A DNA stretch of 64,000 nt from CAZNXJ01 sp964577115 (GTDB taxonomy: Bacteria > Planctomycetota > Planctomycetia > Pirellulales > Pirellulaceae): assembly GCA_964577115.1 (NCBI GenBank), contig CAZNXJ010000019.1, positions 1 to 64,000 of the forward strand, written 5' to 3'. The notes below the pieces were generated by a model. The model was not told the DNA's origin. It ran no database searches and saw nothing but the letters and a program-made list of their open reading frames with translations. This document shows, one piece after another, positions 35,822 through 44,799 of this stretch (within the stretch, counting starts at the first letter, position 1; each line of letters starts with the position of its first letter). Made by a program: the position numbers and the translations under genes.

Positions 35822-37417
35822 CTAAGGAGTCGCGTCGGACTCGGCGAGCGAGTTGGCCGCTTCACGCAGCGTTGCGAGCGCCGCTTCGACAAGCATCTCG
35901 CCGGCACCCGGCGCCAACATCGAGTTGGTGACCTCGTAGCTTCCCTGAGCATACGCGCCGCGCGTCGGAACGTAAAACGTTTCCACGCAGTTTGACAGCT
36001 CGAAAATCATCGTCTGGCGGAAGGGCGAGGCCTGTTTGATAGCGAGCCCCAGATCGACGAAAACCTCGCCCGGCAAGCACACGATGGCCAGGTCGCTCCC
36101 CAGCGCCACCGTCGTCACCTCGGCGGGTAGAGTGTCGCCTACCCCGGCCCACGTGTGCGTCAAGCCCAGGCCCACTAACTCGGTCAGATCAAGGTTCTTC
36201 ACGCCGCGGCGCAGCTGCTCGATAACAACGTCCCGGTAGGCAACGACAAGATCGTGGAATTCGACGCGTGAACCATTCTTGGCCGATACAAGTAACGTTT
36301 TCGCTCGCTCCAGACCGGCCGCATCGACATCGCGCAGCGGTAACTGCACAACCTGGGTGCGGACGCGGAGCCGCGGGTTCTCTAGAGGCTGCGCGCTCTC
36401 GAGCGCCGACCGCACGGTTTCCGCGAGTGCCTGACCGATGAAGTCGGTCTTGTTGCGTTCGCTGCGGTTGGGGTCCACATGATTGATGTCGCCACAGCAA
36501 CCTAAGCCGAACAGCGAGACGACTGTGTCACCGAACTTTTGATTGACCCACCGTTCGACGTAATACGGATAGTCGGCATTCCATAACGTGCCTCCCACCG
36601 TGTCCAGGTGCAGCGCGAAGTTGCTGACCGCAGCCACAGGCCGCTGGTTCTCGGAGTTTTTAATCAGCAAGGCCCCAACCTCCGGGTCTATCGGGCCTGC
36701 GGAACGGACGACCTGCGGGTTACTGAAGTTCATCCACGTCCGCACACTTCCATCCTGCATTACGAACCGGCGATTAAAGGCGATCGGTACCTGCTGTTCC
36801 GCCGAGCCGGCTGCGAGTTTGGCGGGCCCCAACTGCTTGTGCGCAGTGATCACCGCGGCAGCCACGGACTCGATCAACCGCGCCGCATAGCGCTGCTTCG
36901 CGTCCGGAGAATCGGGATTCCGAAGGTATTGATAGAGATCTTTCGTGTAGTCGGGAGCCGTATGCGAATGCGTTCCGGACACGACGATGTTCTGCGGCGG
37001 GATTCCCGTGGCGTCGGACGCAATACGGCGAACTTCACGCGTCAGGTCGACAGCGATTCCCGTCAAGTCACACACGACGATGGCGGCTTGCTGGTCGCCT
37101 TGACGAAACACGACGGCTTTGGCGTGAAGGGGGTTCTGTGTACCTGTCGCCAGCCGCTCATGATAGTAGCCGGCCATGGGGTAACCTTCCGGCGGCGTGA
37201 TGTCGACCTGCGCCGCCGCAGCCTGGAACACCGCGTCCGCTGCGCTCACGACGCCTGCCGGTAGCGAGAGAACAAGCAGAGAGGCGAGCAGCATCGTACG
37301 GCGAAACCACGCCGCGCGTCCTAACCGGACAATCTCACGCGCCAAATCGTGTCCGGCTGAGCGGCTGGGCACCTCTACGGATCCGCGGACATTCGCTCGT
37401 GTACGCAAAAACTTCAT
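35822..37417 (-). CDS. Neutral/alkaline ceramidase-like secreted protein
   Basis: 531 residues. A hydrophobic signal at about 42-60 is preceded by a 40-residue extension; AGGGAGA upstream of 37417 supports the longer start, though an ATG at 37294 would remove the extension. The body matches the N-terminal domain of neutral/non-lysosomal ceramidase (amidase acting on ceramide): AQVDITPPEGYPMAGY, VVSGTHSHTAPDY with zinc-ligand His residues, and FGLGCCGDINHVDPN at the position of the catalytic Ser loop, where the family usually has GDVSPN. Many planctomycete homologues are secreted and of unproven substrate. Confidence 0.82.
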   Translation of the reverse strand: MKFLRTRANVRGSVEVPSRSAGHDLAREIVRLGRAAWFRRTMLLASLLVLSLPAGVVSAADAVFQAAAAQVDITPPEGYPMAGYYHERLATGTQNPLHAKAVVFRQGDQQAAIVVCDLTGIAVDLTREVRRIASDATGIPPQNIVVSGTHSHTAPDYTKDLYQYLRNPDSPDAKQRYAARLIESVAAAVITAHKQLGPAKLAAGSAEQQVPIAFNRRFVMQDGSVRTWMNFSNPQVVRSAGPIDPEVGALLIKNSENQRPVAAVSNFALHLDTVGGTLWNADYPYYVERWVNQKFGDTVVSLFGLGCCGDINHVDPNRSERNKTDFIGQALAETVRSALESAQPLENPRLRVRTQVVQLPLRDVDAAGLERAKTLLVSAKNGSRVEFHDLVVAYRDVVIEQLRRGVKNLDLTELVGLGLTHTWAGVGDTLPAEVTTVALGSDLAIVCLPGEVFVDLGLAIKQASPFRQTMIFELSNCVETFYVPTRGAYAQGSYEVTNSMLAPGAGEMLVEAALATLREAANSLAESDATP

Positions 37418-37702
37418 CGATGCGGTCTCCCTGACTTGTTCCGTCCGTCGAGCATCTCGGCACTCGACCGGGAACCATCGTAAATCACCACGCGGCGACT
37501 GGCGAGAGGCTCAGACGCGCCCGGTTGTGTGGACTCGCGCGAATATATGGGCGCGGCCGACCGGTACGGCCTCAGGCCGGGACGTCGCGGCTCGCCGGGA
37601 AATCGGAAATCCGAGCACGAAACCCCACGCGTAACGAGCGATTGGATGGCGGCAAGCTAATCTTTCAGGTGCAGGGCAACGACGCTCCATGGATAAACAG
37701 TC

Positions 37703-39604
37703 ATGTCAATACGTATCAAGCTGGCGGGATTGCTGCTTGTCATGTTGCTGGTCCTCACGGCGACCACCTACGCCGTGCAGGCATTGGTCGTGATGCCCGT
37801 GTTCGTGGGTCTTGAGCACTCCGCTGCGGCGCAGGAATTGAACCGCTGCGTTGAAGCCATTGATAACGATATTCGCGATCTGTCGCGCTACGTCCTGGAC
37901 TGGTCGGCGTGGGACGAAACATACCGATTCGTGCGTGGTGAGAATCGAACGTTTGTCGACCGTTACCTCATGCGCACGGCGCCATGGGACAGCGGCATCC
38001 ATGTCGTGGCTGTGCTGGACCGCGATGACCGGCTGCTTTGGGCGCAGATACGTGACCCCGAGGACGGTCATACCATCCAACTGCCCGATCTGCTCGCCCG
38101 CCTGCAAATTCCAAACAACCGGCTCAACCAGCACCAAGAACCGAACGATGTTTGCCGAGGTCTTCTACGGACCAGCGTCGGCCCGCTGCTGATTGCCTCC
38201 CGCCCCGTGATCCGCAGCCAGCGTGAAGGTCCCATTGAAGGTAGCATCATCATGGGGCGTTTTCTCTCGAACCAATACCTTCGGGAGCTTGCCAGACGCA
38301 CCTCGACGCACCTCGAAGTCGAAGTGATTACCGGGGCCGGGCCCGCGGCGAGCGAACGAGCAAAGTGCCGTACCGAGGGACCGCATTCAGCGGTGATCGA
38401 AACGGGCCCCGACCACACGCTCCGAGCGTCCGCGACGATGGGGGACGTCTTTGGACAGCCGCTGCTAGGAGTCAGCGTGACGGCACCGCGCGAGGTGTCA
38501 CAGCAGGGCACTACGGCGACCCGAATCGCGACGCTGTCCAGTGCCGGTGGCGGGCTGGCGATGCTCTGGGTACTCGGCCACGTGCTACAGAGCCAAATTG
38601 CCGCCCCTCTCCGCAAACTCGCCGCTCACGCCGAACGACTCGGCCAAAGCGACGATTTAAAGGCACGCCTCGACATGCAGCGCAGCGATGAAATTGGCGT
38701 ACTCGCTCGCGCACTCGACTCAATGGTGGAGAACCTGGCGGAATCGCGGAGCCGCGTACTGGAAGCCGCGCACCGCGCCGGGATGGCCGAGGTGGCAACG
38801 GATACGCTGCACAACGTCGGCAACGCGCTCACGTCCGCCCACTGTTCGGCGGAGATTCTTGAAGAACGACTCCGCCACTCGGCCTGCCAGGGACTGCATC
38901 AGGCCGCCAACCTGCTCCGCGCGCAGGGCGACCGAGTCGTCCAGTTTTTCACTTCAGATCCGCGCGGTCCGCAGCTCATCGAATACCTGTTCAAGCTGGA
39001 CGAGCGCATTGAGCGGGAACGCACCGAAACGGAATCCGAACTAGGACGCCTGCTCGAAACGCTCCAATACATCCGCGAAGCCATCGCCGCGCAGCAGGCA
39101 TATGCGCGCAGCTCGAATTTCGAACAGGATGTCGAGCTCTCGCGAGTCATTTCCGAGGCCATACGGTTAAGTCACAACGACCTCTGCATGCACGGCGTAA
39201 CCGTCGAAGTGGATGCGGACGCATTGCCTGAGATTCATTTGAACAAGAGCAAACTGCTACAGGTGCTCGTCAACTTGATCAAAAACGCCACCCAGGCGAT
39301 CGCCGCCGGTGGTGATGGCTCGCGCGTCGTTAAGATTCGCGCGATGCGCACCAGCCAGCGGAACCTGCGAATCGAAGTACACGATTCGGGGATCGGCTTT
39401 GACGCCGAACTCGGAGTAACGCTGTTTCAGCACGGCGTGACGACCAAGCAAGATGGTAACGGGTTTGGGTTGCACTACTGCGCGAATGCCGTGCGCGAAA
39501 TGGGCGGACACATCACCGCGGAAAGCCCCGGACCTGGAAAGGGTGCCACATTCATCGTCGAACTGGAAAACATCCTTCCCGCGGAGCTAATCAGACTCGG
39601 CTGA
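37703..39604 (+). CDS. CHASE4-HAMP sensor histidine kinase
   Basis: 633 residues. TM1 (about 7-30), a periplasmic CHASE4 sensor (about 45-200; VLDWSAWDETYRF is its hallmark), TM2 (about 272-296), HAMP, then a DHp helix pair and HATPase. The phospho-acceptor region reads AEVATDTLHNVGNALTS with His370, the LHNVGN type rather than the usual HELRNPL. HATPase motifs are LVNLIKNATQA, HDSGIGF and GNGFGLHYC. It heads a plus-strand run; the REC-HPt gene follows after 46 nt. The likely role is to sense an extracellular cue and feed phosphate to the adjacent REC-HPt and REC-HD-GYP proteins. Confidence 0.9.
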   Translation: MSIRIKLAGLLLVMLLVLTATTYAVQALVVMPVFVGLEHSAAAQELNRCVEAIDNDIRDLSRYVLDWSAWDETYRFVRGENRTFVDRYLMRTAPWDSGIHVVAVLDRDDRLLWAQIRDPEDGHTIQLPDLLARLQIPNNRLNQHQEPNDVCRGLLRTSVGPLLIASRPVIRSQREGPIEGSIIMGRFLSNQYLRELARRTSTHLEVEVITGAGPAASERAKCRTEGPHSAVIETGPDHTLRASATMGDVFGQPLLGVSVTAPREVSQQGTTATRIATLSSAGGGLAMLWVLGHVLQSQIAAPLRKLAAHAERLGQSDDLKARLDMQRSDEIGVLARALDSMVENLAESRSRVLEAAHRAGMAEVATDTLHNVGNALTSAHCSAEILEERLRHSACQGLHQAANLLRAQGDRVVQFFTSDPRGPQLIEYLFKLDERIERERTETESELGRLLETLQYIREAIAAQQAYARSSNFEQDVELSRVISEAIRLSHNDLCMHGVTVEVDADALPEIHLNKSKLLQVLVNLIKNATQAIAAGGDGSRVVKIRAMRTSQRNLRIEVHDSGIGFDAELGVTLFQHGVTTKQDGNGFGLHYCANAVREMGGHITAESPGPGKGATFIVELENILPAELIRLG

Positions 39605-39650
39605 CGCTGCCCGACATCCATTCGTTTCGCTCTCCTAGCGAGGCAACGCC

Positions 39651-40721
39651 ATGATCCCGAATAACCGCATCCTTGTCGTCGACGATAATCTAGCCATTCA
39701 TGATGACTTGCGGCGCATCCTCGACCCTGTCGAAGTACATCGCTTTTCGAACGAGGAAGCCGCGTTGTTCGGAATCGATTTCCCGGATGCCGACGAAGTC
39801 GAGTTGCCTCGCTTTGACGTGGAGTCCGCGACGCAAGGCCAACAGGCGTTTGCCCTGGTGGAACAGTCCCTGCAAAACGGGCGGCCGTTCGCGGCTGCCT
39901 TTGTTGACGTCCGCATGCCACCGGGTTGGAGCGGCATAGAAACGATTGAGCGCTGCTGGTCGATCGACCCACGGATCGAAGTGGTCATCTGTACCGCGTA
40001 CTCGGACTATTCCTGGCAAGACATTGTCCGCCGGCTCGGACGCACCGACCGGTTCGTAATTCTGAAGAAGCCATTCGATGTGGTCGAGGTGCGGCAATTG
40101 GCCAACAGCCTCACCATGAAGTGGAACCTTAAGCGCGCACAGCAACAACAAACGGAGTTGCTCGAACGCGTCGTCGAAATGCGTTCGATGGAGCTCCGCG
40201 CCCTCCAGCAATCTTCGGATCGACTGCCCCAAGAGTCGGTGCCGCCGGCTAGTGGAAGCCAACACGCTCCGCTCGTCCAGCCGGCGCCGGAGGCGAGCCA
40301 GCGCGAGTGCATCGACGCCGACTCGCTTCTCGCGCGCTGCTTCGGCGACACAAACACAATGGTCGAGCTGCTTCAGATGTTTTGCGACAAACTCGCGACG
40401 GACGCCCATCTGCTCGGCAGCGCCTGCGACAGCCGCGATCGTCAGCTGCTGCGCAGCACTGCACATTCCCTCAAAGGCGTGGCGGCAAACCTCTCGGCGA
40501 CGCAACTACAGCAGTTCGCCGCCCAGGTGGACATGCTCTGCCGCGATGAACTCACCGCGTTCGAACGGGTTGTGAAAGACGTCAGCGCGCTGCGCGAGGA
40601 AATGTGCCGGTGCCTCTGCGCCGTGCCGCCGCTGATCGAGTCACTTTCGAAACACGGCGAACAGGCATTGCGGCGTGATAATCCCCCATTCGAGGCGACG
40701 ACAACAGAGGGCGAAGCATGA
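39651..40721 (+). CDS. REC-HPt phosphotransfer protein
   Basis: 356 residues. The N-terminal REC has acidic residues in LVVDDN and Asp86 in AAFVDVRMPPG; it carries an unusually long insertion between the second and third strands (about residues 35-75). A linker helix (about 155-190, coiled) and a Pro/Ser-rich stretch precede a C-terminal HPt with His272 in TAHSLKGVAAN. It can therefore receive and relay phosphate. The start codon of the REC-HD-GYP gene overlaps its stop (ATGA, 40718-40721). Confidence 0.9.
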   Translation: MIPNNRILVVDDNLAIHDDLRRILDPVEVHRFSNEEAALFGIDFPDADEVELPRFDVESATQGQQAFALVEQSLQNGRPFAAAFVDVRMPPGWSGIETIERCWSIDPRIEVVICTAYSDYSWQDIVRRLGRTDRFVILKKPFDVVEVRQLANSLTMKWNLKRAQQQQTELLERVVEMRSMELRALQQSSDRLPQESVPPASGSQHAPLVQPAPEASQRECIDADSLLARCFGDTNTMVELLQMFCDKLATDAHLLGSACDSRDRQLLRSTAHSLKGVAANLSATQLQQFAAQVDMLCRDELTAFERVVKDVSALREEMCRCLCAVPPLIESLSKHGEQALRRDNPPFEATTTEGEA

Positions 40722-41965
40722 GTCTGGACACGCAATTCGGCCCCGTCGCGGACGACACGGCCATGCCGACGAGCGCGGCGATTGTGCCCGGAACCGCAGC
40801 GCTGGGCGACTTGACCGCCACGGCGGAATCGCTGCTCGGCCAGCCCGACGCCGACCGCACGCAGGCGCGCCTCGTGGTGATCGACGACGAGCCGATCAAC
40901 ATGATCTTGATCGAGAAGTGTTTGCGGCACGACGGCTATTCGCAAATCCAACAGCACGCCGACTCGGCGACGGCGTTCGACACGATTGTTCGTGAACGGC
41001 CCGATGTCGTGCTTATGGATGTGGGGATGCCCGTTTCGGGCCTCGATATCCTGGAACAAATTCGGAAGGACCGCACGATCTCGCACATGCCTGTCATTAT
41101 GATCACGGCGAGCGACGACGAACGTACACGGCAAAGCGCGCTCGAGAGGGGTGCGACGGATTTGTTGGCAAAACCAATCCGGCCCACCGAATTACTACCA
41201 CGAGTCCGCAATGCACTCGTAGTAAAGTCTCATTACGACCATTTAAGGGCGTATGCTTTTGAATTGGAGCGGAAAGTACGGCTGCGAACGGCCGAGCTGC
41301 TACGCTCGAGAATCGAGCTGATTCATTGTCTGGCCCGGATCGCTGAATACCGCGACAACGAAACCGGCCGCCACGTGATTCGCGTCGGACGGTACTCGGG
41401 GATCATCGCTCGCGGGCTCCAACTGGACGAGGATATTGTCGAACTGATCGAACACGCGGCGCCGCTACACGATATCGGGAAAATCGGCGTTCCTGACGCA
41501 ATCCTGCTGAAGAAAGACAAGCTTACTCCGGAGGAAGTCGAAATCATGCAGCGCCATGTGGCGCTGGGACTGCGCGCATTCGAACCGATGACGGCCGACG
41601 AGTGGCGCGCGTTCCGCTCGCACACGATCCTCGGCGAAATGATGATGGATATGGGCACGTCGCCTCTGCTGAGCATGGCCGCGCAAATTGCCCTCACGCA
41701 CCATGAACATTGGGACGGCGGCGGTTACCCGCTGGGATTGGCCGGTGAAGAAATTCCACTCCCAGGGCGCATTGTCGCCGTAGCCGATGTCTTCGATGCG
41801 CTCAGCAACAAACGGCCGTACAAACCACATTTTCCACTCGAGCAATGTTTCCGCATTCTCGAAGACGGACGGGGGAGCCAGTTTGATCCGCAGGTCGTCG
41901 ACACCTTCTTGAAATGTCGCGACGAGATTGTTCAGGTGCGCGTCGCACTGGCGGATATTGATTGA
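40718..41965 (+). CDS. REC-HD-GYP response regulator (c-di-GMP phosphodiesterase)
   Basis: 415 residues. N-terminal tail of about 48 residues, REC (Asp101 in VVLMDVGMPVSG), a helical linker, and an HD-GYP domain with the metal motif HDIGKIGVPD (His251, Asp252) and the HHEHWDGGGYPLGLAGEEIP signature. The family hydrolyses cyclic-di-GMP to pGpG or GMP. The receiver makes activity phosphorylation-dependent. It sits between the REC-HPt gene and a diguanylate cyclase gene, so making and breaking of the second messenger are encoded together. Confidence 0.93.
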   Translation: MSLDTQFGPVADDTAMPTSAAIVPGTAALGDLTATAESLLGQPDADRTQARLVVIDDEPINMILIEKCLRHDGYSQIQQHADSATAFDTIVRERPDVVLMDVGMPVSGLDILEQIRKDRTISHMPVIMITASDDERTRQSALERGATDLLAKPIRPTELLPRVRNALVVKSHYDHLRAYAFELERKVRLRTAELLRSRIELIHCLARIAEYRDNETGRHVIRVGRYSGIIARGLQLDEDIVELIEHAAPLHDIGKIGVPDAILLKKDKLTPEEVEIMQRHVALGLRAFEPMTADEWRAFRSHTILGEMMMDMGTSPLLSMAAQIALTHHEHWDGGGYPLGLAGEEIPLPGRIVAVADVFDALSNKRPYKPHFPLEQCFRILEDGRGSQFDPQVVDTFLKCRDEIVQVRVALADID

Positions 41966-41985
41966 AACACGATGGAGCAATCCTG

Positions 41986-43506
41986 GTGAGTTCGGGCGCG
42001 AGGGGTGAAAGAATAACCGACTACGCGGGAGAGTTCTCGCAAGAAGGCGTGACGCAAGCGGCGGGCGAGAACTGCTCGACGCCAGCGCCGGCGAGCGGGG
42101 CGCCCACATCCGCTGGACCATCGGCCGAATCAAGATCACCCGATTCAATTGAACAGCTGGTCGCCGGCCTGCGCGAGGCGGCTGCCAATATCCGACGCAC
42201 GCAAGCGCCAGAACAGGCCGACGGTTGCCTCGAACGGTGCGTCGAACTGGCCTCCCGCATCGCCGAGCAGGTGGACGATCTACAACGGCGGCTCGATACG
42301 GCAGAGAACGTGCTGCACGAGCAGACTCTACAGACACTGGCTCATCGGGCCGCGGCGCGCACCGACGGCCTGACGGGCGTCGCGAATCGACGTGCGTTCG
42401 ATGACGAGCTATCCGAACGTTGCGAGGATGCGTTTCGTAGCGCAGCGCCATTGACGTTGCTGCTGATCGACATCGATCACTTCAAGCCGATCAACGACTC
42501 ACTGGGCCACACGGCCGGTGACGCGATCTTGCGTGGCGTAGCCCTGGTGCTGCGCGAGTCGATGCCGGCCGGCAGCTCGGTGGCTCGCTATGGCGGCGAA
42601 GAGTTCGCGGTCATCCTGCCGGGGGTCTTTCTGGAACACGCCGTACGGCTAGCCGACGAGCTCCGCGAAAACGTCCAGCGGACGATCTTCCGCTTTGAAT
42701 CGCATTCGACGCGAGTCACTATTAGTTGCGGTGTCGCGCAGCTGCTGAGCCGCGAACATTGGTCCGTACTTATCCAGCGCGCCGATAGTGCGCTATACGC
42801 CTCGAAGCAGGCAGGCCGCAACCGCACACATTGGCATGATGGCGCCGAGCTGCGGCAGGCGGGGGCATCCTCCGAGGACCCGCGTACCGTCAGCGAGCGC
42901 GTCCTGGAGTTGGACTCAGCGAATGCGGGACCGCCATCGGCGGGCCTCGAGCTCCGCGGGCAGCTGCCTCGCGCTCGCGGCATTCCCGGCGTGGCCCGAG
43001 GCAACTGGTGCGACAGCTCCATGCTATTCTGGTACCTGCGCCAGCGCATCGCCGAATGGCGGCGCGGGGGCGAAGCGTTCACGGTCGTGGCTATCGATGT
43101 CGATGATCGAACCGAGATCCGAAATCGCTACGGCAGCCGTGCCCTGCACTTCGTCCACCGCGCGCAGCTTTTGCACCTGGACTCGTGCCTACGCGACATG
43201 GATATCGTCGGACGGCTTGTCGAATCCCGCGTGGCGGTGGTGCTACCGCGTACAGGCTTGACCGACGCGCTCCCGCTGCTCGCGCGATTAATTCGTGGCG
43301 CCTCACGCTTCGCCTATCCGGCCGGCGGTGAACTTTTAGAATACTCGATCTCCATCGGCGTGGCGTGCGTCGACGAGCGCGACGATGCGAGTCGACTCGT
43401 CAAGCGCGCCGAGCAAGCGTTGAACGAAGCCCAGCGCGGTGCCCGCGCGGCCCTCTTTCTGCACGATGGCGACACCGTCCGCCCGCTTGACCTGTCACGT
43501 GCGTAA
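41986..43506 (+). CDS. Diguanylate cyclase with tandem GGDEF, second degenerate
   Basis: 506 residues, no membrane segment. After a low-complexity N-terminus and a coiled coil (about 90-125), the first GGDEF (about 130-290) is complete: TDGLTGVANRRAF, IDIDHFKPINDSLGH and the active-site loop RYGGEEF. The position of an RxxD inhibitory site reads P-A-G-S, so product feedback is probably absent. A second GGDEF-like domain (about 345-495) keeps the fold but its signature reads GRLVESRVAVVLP, so it cannot be catalytic. The GTG at 41986 has GGAG 8 nt upstream; a TTG overlapping the previous stop (41962) is an alternative. Confidence 0.88.
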   Translation: MSSGARGERITDYAGEFSQEGVTQAAGENCSTPAPASGAPTSAGPSAESRSPDSIEQLVAGLREAAANIRRTQAPEQADGCLERCVELASRIAEQVDDLQRRLDTAENVLHEQTLQTLAHRAAARTDGLTGVANRRAFDDELSERCEDAFRSAAPLTLLLIDIDHFKPINDSLGHTAGDAILRGVALVLRESMPAGSSVARYGGEEFAVILPGVFLEHAVRLADELRENVQRTIFRFESHSTRVTISCGVAQLLSREHWSVLIQRADSALYASKQAGRNRTHWHDGAELRQAGASSEDPRTVSERVLELDSANAGPPSAGLELRGQLPRARGIPGVARGNWCDSSMLFWYLRQRIAEWRRGGEAFTVVAIDVDDRTEIRNRYGSRALHFVHRAQLLHLDSCLRDMDIVGRLVESRVAVVLPRTGLTDALPLLARLIRGASRFAYPAGGELLEYSISIGVACVDERDDASRLVKRAEQALNEAQRGARAALFLHDGDTVRPLDLSRA

Positions 43507-43529
43507 ATCCAGCAGCGGCGCGCGATGGC

Positions 43530-44645
43530 CTACGGCTCGAGCGTGAACTTGGGAAGGTGCACGATCTGGCCGCCTTGCAGGGCGGATTCATGAGCGCAAA
43601 TGCCGACACATGTCCAGTTCGCACTTGTGACCGCATTGGGCCACGGGTCGCGATTCTCGGTAAGCGCGGAGACCATTTCGTGGACCAGATGCGGGTGCGA
43701 ACCACCGTGCCCTGCGCCCTGGATAAACGAGAGATGCTCGGCATCTTGAATGGTCATTGTGAACTTCCGAATCGGCTCGGGAAGGAGGTGCGCGTAATCG
43801 GGAACCTTGACGCGCGACGGGATTTCCGGCTCCGGCTTCTTCGCCGTATGCAGCACATGCTCCTCGCCCTCGATCAGCGACCATTCGAAGCTCTTTTTCG
43901 AGCCGTATACGTCGAAGCTCTCGCGGTACTGGCGCGCGGTATCGTAAAGGAACCGCCAGACGTGGCACGCCAGGTCCGAGTCTTTGATCTTGATGTGGCA
44001 CGATTCGACGGAAAATTTATTCCCCGACTTCTTCTGAAGCTCTTCGCGAATCGTTCCCGAACCGAAGCACGATACGTATTCGGCGCGGCCGTTTACCAAT
44101 CCGAGGCAAGGACTGACGACGTGCGTCGCATAATGCATCGGGATCATCCGCTCCCAGTATTCGGGCCAACCATCCATGTCCTGCGGATGCGAAGCAGCCA
44201 TGTATTGGATTTTGCCTAACTCACCCTTCTCATACAGTTCCTTGATATAGAGAAACTCGCGGCTGTACACGACCGTTTCGGCCATCATGTACTTGAGTCC
44301 GGTTTGACGGACGAGGTCGCAAATTTCTTCACACTCCTCGATTGTCGTGGCCATCGGAACGGTGCACATGACGTGCTTACCGGCTTTCAGCGCAGCGATA
44401 GACATCGGTGCATGGTCCGGGATCGGCGTATTAATGTGCACAAAGTCCACGTTCGGATCCTTGAGCACGTCGGCGTAGTCCGTGTACCGCTTCTCGATCT
44501 GGAAGTGATCACCGATCTTGTTCAGCTTTTCCGCATTGCGCTGGCAGATGGCGTACATGTTGGCCTGCGGATGGTGCTGGTAGATCGGAATGAATTCCGC
44601 GCCGAATCCCAGCCCGATGATGGCGACATTGACTTTGCCGTTCAT
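43530..44645 (-). CDS. Gfo/Idh/MocA-family oxidoreductase
   Basis: 371 residues, NAD(P)-dependent dehydrogenase of sugars or related alcohols. The N-terminal Rossmann fold starts with VAIIGLGFGAEF; INTPIPDHAPM and GKHVMCTVPMA correspond to the conserved block where many members have EKP (here CTVP), suggesting a changed catalytic lysine. The C-terminal beta-sheet domain follows. AGGAGAAGG precedes the ATG at 44645. It converges with the GGDEF gene (23 nt between stops) and lies 154 nt from the DUF202 gene start region. Confidence 0.88.
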   Translation of the reverse strand: MNGKVNVAIIGLGFGAEFIPIYQHHPQANMYAICQRNAEKLNKIGDHFQIEKRYTDYADVLKDPNVDFVHINTPIPDHAPMSIAALKAGKHVMCTVPMATTIEECEEICDLVRQTGLKYMMAETVVYSREFLYIKELYEKGELGKIQYMAASHPQDMDGWPEYWERMIPMHYATHVVSPCLGLVNGRAEYVSCFGSGTIREELQKKSGNKFSVESCHIKIKDSDLACHVWRFLYDTARQYRESFDVYGSKKSFEWSLIEGEEHVLHTAKKPEPEIPSRVKVPDYAHLLPEPIRKFTMTIQDAEHLSFIQGAGHGGSHPHLVHEMVSALTENRDPWPNAVTSANWTCVGICAHESALQGGQIVHLPKFTLEP

Positions 44646-44799
44646 AGATTCCTTCTCCTAGTGGAGGTTCGTCGTGGCGGATAGAAGTCGGCGGATTGAA
44701 GCCAGCCGCGTGCGTGCGGACTATTCTGCCGATGGAGCGAGGCCGCCACAAGCCGCCCGATCAGTTGGCCTTGGGGTGCGAGCTCGAACGTGCTGCGCT

